A DNA stretch of 64,000 nucleotides from Sulfitobacter sp. SK011 (lineage in GTDB: Bacteria > Pseudomonadota > Alphaproteobacteria > Rhodobacterales > Rhodobacteraceae): positions 3,774,001-3,838,000 of the forward strand of contig NZ_CP025803.1 in assembly GCF_003352065.1 (NCBI RefSeq), in the 5' to 3' direction. This document shows, one piece after another, positions 60,135 to 64,000 of this stretch. Made by a program: the position numbers and the translations under genes. Position 1 is the stretch's first letter; every line of letters starts with the position of its first letter. The notes beneath the pieces were generated by a model. That model was not told the origin of the DNA, did no database searches, and was given only the letters and a program-made list of their open reading frames with translations.

Positions 60135-60935
60135 TTAGTGCGCTGGCGCTGTCACAGCATCCAGCAGGCTGCGCCCCCCGTCGATCACGATGATCTCTCC
60201 GGTCATAAAACCTGAACTTTCAGCGGCCATAAACTGCACCGCATGGCACAGCTCATTCGGGGCGGCAATCCTGCCCAACGGCGTGTGTTTGCGGATGTCA
60301 TCACGCCACTCCCGGTTGTCCGCCACAGATTCTCTCAATGACGTGCTCATCACCGATCCAAACGAAATGGCGTTCACCCTGATCCTGTGAGGTGCCAAAG
60401 ACAGGGCCATAGACCGGGTCATTTGCTGAACCGCTGCCGACGCAATGGAATAGCCCATCAATTCAGGCTGGATCTGACGCGCGGCGATGGAACTTAGGTT
60501 GATGATGGAGCCAATTTGCCCTTCAGGCTGATCCGCTGTCCGCTTCATCATCCGTTTGGCCACCATTTGTGACAGCTGCAAGGCTGTCATCAAATTCTGC
60601 TCTAGCAAAGTCGCAACCGAAGTGTCTTCCACATCCAAGGCGTCTGTCACCAACAGCAGTCGGGAGGCGTTGACCAGAATATCAACCTCTTCAAAGGCAT
60701 CAATCGTTGCGGACAGCAGGTTCGCAAGCGTCAGCCTTTGGCGCAGATCACCTGAAAAGGTCCGTATGTTGCCATCCTCGGGTTCATCCCCCAAGGCTTC
60801 CATCAGCTTCTTTTCGTCGGAATCGGCGCACATCACATTTGCGCCTTGGTCCGCCAGATGCCGTGCAATCGCAAGGCCAATGCCCGTTGCGGCACCCGTT
60901 ACAATTGCCGTCTTGCCAGTGATCGAAAAAGACAT
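60135..60935 (-). CDS. SDR-family protein with incomplete catalytic triad
   Basis: A 266-residue Rossmann-fold protein. The NAD(P) motif TGAATGIG (14-21) is intact, the first Ser is in INLSSIAARQ, and the Tyr is in GYSIASAAVQ, but the Lys of YxxxK is Ser and the NNAG motif reads VNASR. It may therefore not be an active oxidoreductase, or use another residue. It is 21 nt after the methyltransferase gene's upstream end on the same strand. Confidence 0.82.
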   Translation of the reverse strand: MSFSITGKTAIVTGAATGIGLAIARHLADQGANVMCADSDEKKLMEALGDEPEDGNIRTFSGDLRQRLTLANLLSATIDAFEEVDILVNASRLLLVTDALDVEDTSVATLLEQNLMTALQLSQMVAKRMMKRTADQPEGQIGSIINLSSIAARQIQPELMGYSIASAAVQQMTRSMALSLAPHRIRVNAISFGSVMSTSLRESVADNREWRDDIRKHTPLGRIAAPNELCHAVQFMAAESSGFMTGEIIVIDGGRSLLDAVTAPAH

Positions 60936-60956
60936 CCTTGATCCTTTCGGGAGATG

Positions 60957-61949
60957 CTACCGCCGCGCCCGCGTAGGCCGGGCAGCATGAAAGAGCTTAA
61001 AGCGCGCGTCGCCGCCCAACTCTTCTACAAACGAAAACCGTTTATTCAACTCGGCTTCATAAGGTAAATGACGGTTTGCCACCATCCATAGATCACCATG
61101 ACCTGACAATATCCGCGCCGCAGTGGCCACAAAGGCCTGTCCAATCCGTGGTTCCGCCGCCCTGCCGGTGTGAAACGGCGGGTTCATCACAACCGCATCC
61201 ATTCGGTGCGGCGGTTGCCATGTTACCGCGTCATCCCAGTAAAACCGCGCACGCTGATCGGTCACGTTGCGGCGTGCGCATTCCAGCGCCATATCACCAG
61301 CCTCAACCAGATGCAGCGTCTGAACCTTTGGTCGCGACAGGATATGTGCCGACAAATATCCCCAGCCCGCCCCAAGATCAGCAACCTCGCCCGACAACTT
61401 TTCCGGCAGCGCCTCGACCAGCAGGGCAGAGGCCAGATCAACACCATCCGCAGAGAACACGCCCGGTGCCGTCCAAAATCCACCTTCTGTCTGCGACGGG
61501 CCTGCGACCCAATCCGCGAAAAAATCGGCTGCAGGGGCGGTGATCCAGAACATCTTGCCATGCGCCTTGGATACCGGACCTTTTACCGTCACGCGCGCCC
61601 GCATTTCACGCAGGATCGAATCTGCGCCATCGGTTTTCTGACCGTCAATCACAACCACGCCATCACTGACCGCACATGCCTCAGCAATCAACGCCCGCGC
61701 TTCGACCTTGGAGCGCGGCAGGCAGACAATTGCGGCGGCGTATCGGTCTTTGGTGCTGTGGGCGACATCATATCCACGCGCGGCCCAGGCATCAAAATAT
61801 GGCTTGAAATCATGAATGATCAGGCATCGATCGGCGGGCAGCCCCTCCAGATCTGCATCGACGGGCGGCTGAAAAACCGCGATCCGCCCTTCCTCCGGCA
61901 GGTCAAGCCCGCCCCCGTTCAGCGCCAGCTGCATGCGCGCATCAATCAC
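60957..61949 (-). CDS. RsmC-like class I methyltransferase
   Basis: A 330-residue protein of the RsmC/RlmG type (16S rRNA G1207 or 23S G1835 methyltransferases). N-terminal half is the degenerate duplicate; the C-terminal half has SAM motif I VADLGAGWGYLSAHIL (about 185) and the catalytic NPPF in AVVMNPPFHTGRAAEPRIG. ATG/GTG at 61947-61949. It precedes the SDR gene and follows clpS on the same strand. Confidence 0.85.
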   Translation of the reverse strand: MIDARMQLALNGGGLDLPEEGRIAVFQPPVDADLEGLPADRCLIIHDFKPYFDAWAARGYDVAHSTKDRYAAAIVCLPRSKVEARALIAEACAVSDGVVVIDGQKTDGADSILREMRARVTVKGPVSKAHGKMFWITAPAADFFADWVAGPSQTEGGFWTAPGVFSADGVDLASALLVEALPEKLSGEVADLGAGWGYLSAHILSRPKVQTLHLVEAGDMALECARRNVTDQRARFYWDDAVTWQPPHRMDAVVMNPPFHTGRAAEPRIGQAFVATAARILSGHGDLWMVANRHLPYEAELNKRFSFVEELGGDARFKLFHAARPTRARR

Positions 61950-61952
61950 GCG

Positions 61953-62294
61953 CTATTCTTCTTTTTCCATGGTGCATTGCAGCGGATGCTGATGACGCCG
62001 GGCAAAATCCATCACCTGCGCCACCTTGGTTTCTGCGATCTCGTGGCTGAACACACCAACCACGGCCAGACCCTTTTTGTGGACCGTCAGCATAATTTCA
62101 AACGCCTGCGCGTGGTTAAGACCAAAAAACCGCTCCAACACATGCACGACAAATTCCATCGGCGTGAAATCGTCATTCAGCAGCATCACCTTATACAGCG
62201 GAGGCCGCTTGGTCTTGGGCTTTGTCTTGGTCAAAAGATCGGTCTGATCTTCGTCGCGGGGACCTTGTGCCATCATGTAGTCGTCAAGGCGCAT
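61953..62294 (-). CDS. clpS: Clp protease adaptor ClpS
   Basis: A 113-residue adaptor that hands N-degron proteins to ClpAP. The core [25 protein letters not shown] (about 33-57) contains the Asn-Asp pair that holds the N-terminal residue, and [20 protein letters not shown] the second site. The N-terminal 30 residues are Lys/Thr-rich and flexible. Its clpA partner is not in the window. Confidence 0.95.
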   Translation of the reverse strand: MRLDDYMMAQGPRDEDQTDLLTKTKPKTKRPPLYKVMLLNDDFTPMEFVVHVLERFFGLNHAQAFEIMLTVHKKGLAVVGVFSHEIAETKVAQVMDFARRHQHPLQCTMEKEE

Positions 62295-62385
62295 TGCTGC
62301 TCCTGATCTGGAAATGGGTTATATGTGAGTCGCTTGGACGTCTATATAACCTGCTTACGGATTTAGAAAAGAGGCAGTACAAAAG

Positions 62386-63105
62386 ATGACGCGGCCCCTG
62401 ACCACCATTGGTTTCGATGCAGACGACACATTGTGGCACAATGAGCGGTTCTTTGCACTGACGCAGGACCACTTTGCCGAGTTGCTTTCCGATCATACCG
62501 ACAAGGACCATCTGATGGAACGCCTGCTTGCGTCAGAGCGGCGCAATCTGCCCCATTATGGATTTGGAATCAAAGGCTTCACACTTTCCATGATTGAAAC
62601 AGCCATTGAGGTCACGGAGGGCCGCGTGCCTGCCAAGGTGATTGCGGAGGTGCTGGCAGCGGGTCGTGAAATGTTGTCCCATCCCATTGAATTGCTGCCC
62701 CATGTCCACACAACCCTCGATGCGCTCAAAGAGGATTACCAATTGGTCCTGATCACCAAGGGCGACTTGATGGATCAGGAACGCAAAGTGGCCCAGTCGG
62801 ACCTGCGCGATGTATTTGATGCCATTGAAATCGTCTCACAGAAGACCGCTGTGGAATATTCAGAGATATTCGCGCGGCATGGTCATGGGGCGCAGCGCGG
62901 GCTGATGGTGGGCAATTCGATGGCGTCTGACGTGCTCCCGATGATTGCCGCAGGCGGATGGGGCGTGTTTGTGCCACATGGTCTGACCTGGGAGATCGAA
63001 CATAGTGAGGCACCCGACAATCATGCGAGATTTGCAGAGATTGAAAATCTGGGCGCGTTAACGGGTCTGATTGGCGCGATTCAGGATGGTCAGCACTGCA
63101 ATTGA
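62386..63105 (+). CDS. HAD-family hydrolase
   Basis: A 239-residue haloacid-dehalogenase-type phosphatase. Motif I is FDADDTLWHNE (nucleophile Asp at about 11), motif II the LVLITKGDL stretch, and motif III/IV near VAQSDLRDVF and MVGNSMASDVLPMIAAGG. Substrate unknown. It is divergent from clpS, 91 bp away, and closed by a possible hairpin. Confidence 0.88.
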   Translation: MTRPLTTIGFDADDTLWHNERFFALTQDHFAELLSDHTDKDHLMERLLASERRNLPHYGFGIKGFTLSMIETAIEVTEGRVPAKVIAEVLAAGREMLSHPIELLPHVHTTLDALKEDYQLVLITKGDLMDQERKVAQSDLRDVFDAIEIVSQKTAVEYSEIFARHGHGAQRGLMVGNSMASDVLPMIAAGGWGVFVPHGLTWEIEHSEAPDNHARFAEIENLGALTGLIGAIQDGQHCN

Positions 63106-63128
63106 ATTGGGGCGCTGACCGCCCCAAT
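63106..63128 (+). terminator. Possible terminator hairpin after the HAD gene
   Basis: ATTGGGGCG-CTGAC-CGCCCCAAT is a perfect 9-bp stem starting at the HAD stop. No T run follows, so rho-independent termination is uncertain; the remaining 200 bp to the next gene hold an AT-rich promoter-like stretch. Confidence 0.5.
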
Positions 63129-63332
63129 GCTGCCATATTCCTGCCACATTGGCCCCCTTAGTACATGCGCTGGCGATACCCCCAACATCTGGATGTCGCA
63201 CTTTAATTTTTTTACCTAATTGCCTTGATTCAAAGGGTTTATCGAAAAAGCGACATATGTTAGCCTGACACCAATCAAAAATGTGGCCAGTCGAAAAAAT
63301 CGGCGGTCTGAGGCAGTAAAAGGCAGATTATA

Positions 63333-64000
63333 ATGAAGGTGCGGCGCATTCAGCCGGCCCGTTTTGGGCTATTTTTCATTGCGGCATTTTGGCTTTTGGT
63401 AGTGGTCCCGCTGAGCGCGATGGCAGCGCCCTATGCTGCTTATGTCATCGACGCCCGGACGGGTAAGGTGATCCATTCGCGCAATGCCGACACCCGGTTG
63501 CACCCCGCCTCGCTGACCAAAATGATGACCCTCTATATCGCGTTTGAGGCGATTGAGCGGGGCCAGATTTCCCTTGATACCAAGGTCACCATTTCCAAGA
63601 ATGCCGCATCAGAACCGCCCAGCAAGCTGGGTCTGCGCCCAGGTCAAAAGATCGCGCTGCGCTATCTCATCCGCGCTGCCGCGGTGAAATCCGCCAACGA
63701 TGCGGCCACCGCCATTGGCGAAGCGATCGAAGGGTCAGAGGCCAAGTTTGCCCGCCGGATGAACCGGACGGCCAAGGCGCTCGGAATGACACGCACCACA
63801 TTCAAGAACGCCCATGGCCTGACCGAGGCCGGACACCTTTCTACCGCCCATGACATGACCATCATGGGTCGGCATCTGCTTTATGATTACCCTGAGTATT
63901 ACAACCTGTTCTCGCGCATCACGGCGGACGCCGGCATGCGCAAGGTGTCGCACACAAATCGCCGCTTTCTTGCGTCCTACAAGGGTGCCGATGGCATCAA
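63333..64000 (+). CDS. D-alanyl-D-alanine carboxypeptidase, cut by the right edge
   Basis: The first 222 residues of a penicillin-binding-protein-type (DacA/DacF-like) carboxypeptidase that trims peptidoglycan stem peptides. An N-terminal membrane/signal segment (LFFIAAFWLLVVVPLSAMA) ends about residue 31; PYAAYVIDARTGKVIHSRNAD starts the domain; the nucleophile is SLTK at 60-63 and SAN (120-122) is the second motif. The KTG motif lies outside. The frame is open to the end of the window. Confidence 0.9.
   Translation, partial: MKVRRIQPARFGLFFIAAFWLLVVVPLSAMAAPYAAYVIDARTGKVIHSRNADTRLHPASLTKMMTLYIAFEAIERGQISLDTKVTISKNAASEPPSKLGLRPGQKIALRYLIRAAAVKSANDAATAIGEAIEGSEAKFARRMNRTAKALGMTRTTFKNAHGLTEAGHLSTAHDMTIMGRHLLYDYPEYYNLFSRITADAGMRKVSHTNRRFLASYKGADGI

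Overview
The window is a typical GC-rich chromosomal segment of an alphaproteobacterium, most likely a marine Rhodobacterales (Roseobacter-group) organism. Evidence: a split F0 operon with separate b and b' subunits, a MipZ division regulator, the ffh-rpsP-rimM-trmD-rplS cluster, tandem peptide deformylases, a box-type benzoyl-CoA pathway with BoxR, a homogentisate cluster and a TRAP transporter. Genes are dense, with many ATGA or 1-nt overlaps.

Layout. 0-8.5 kb: three coupled def genes (first cut by the left edge), a MalY/PatB aminotransferase, a glutathionyl-hydroquinone reductase, a degenerate receiver protein, cobC-cobD (cobalamin), a lytic transglycosylase and a rhodanese. 8.5-16 kb: smc with a perfect DnaA box upstream, a lipoprotein, a FadR-type regulator with its own palindromic operator, a terminator and the atpI-B-E-X-F operon. 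16-21 kb: LysR and ArsR regulators, a DUF1127 protein, a 22-residue membrane peptide, a DMT exporter and an azoreductase. 21-31 kb: ffh, NIPSNAP, two GNATs, chorismate mutase, rpsP, bluB, rimM, a sulfotransferase-like gene and trmD, then a reverse-strand DUF465/ppk2 pair (with an FNR-like site), rplS, rpmE and mipZ.

31-41.6 kb: a Ca/Na antiporter, a DMT transporter, a MarR regulator divergent from hmgA, fahA, an MBL-fold protein with a changed metal motif, an FAD monooxygenase with a DUF2783 partner (possibly a two-component 3-hydroxyphenylacetate hydroxylase) and an orphan oligopeptide-type binding protein. 41.6-50.9 kb (reverse strand): the aerobic benzoyl-CoA route, bclA - hydrolase - DUF309 - boxC - boxB - boxA - thioesterase - boxR - 3HCDH-like gene. 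54-59.7 kb (also reverse): TRAP dctP-Q-M, enoyl-CoA hydratase and a feruloyl-CoA-synthetase-like ligase.

The unusual part is 50,967-54,063, on the opposite strand between the ligase and bclA. It holds three pieces of RHS core sequence and two toxin/immunity cassettes: a PD-(D/E)xK-type nuclease tip with a DUF4304-like protein, and a Tlde1/DUF2778-type peptidoglycan-targeting tip with a secreted immunity candidate. No full rhs gene is present. Both toxins carry disabling mutations while both immunity genes are open. The array begins and ends at the same 9-bp RHS core sequence, as if a circular, permuted RHS fragment had inserted at the 3' end of the acyl-CoA ligase gene and split a ligase-bclA operon.

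59.9-64 kb: a CAU tRNA, an SDR lacking the usual catalytic Lys, an RsmC-like methyltransferase, clpS, a HAD hydrolase and the start of a D-Ala-D-Ala carboxypeptidase gene cut by the right edge. All functional assignments are from reading motifs and context; no database search was run.
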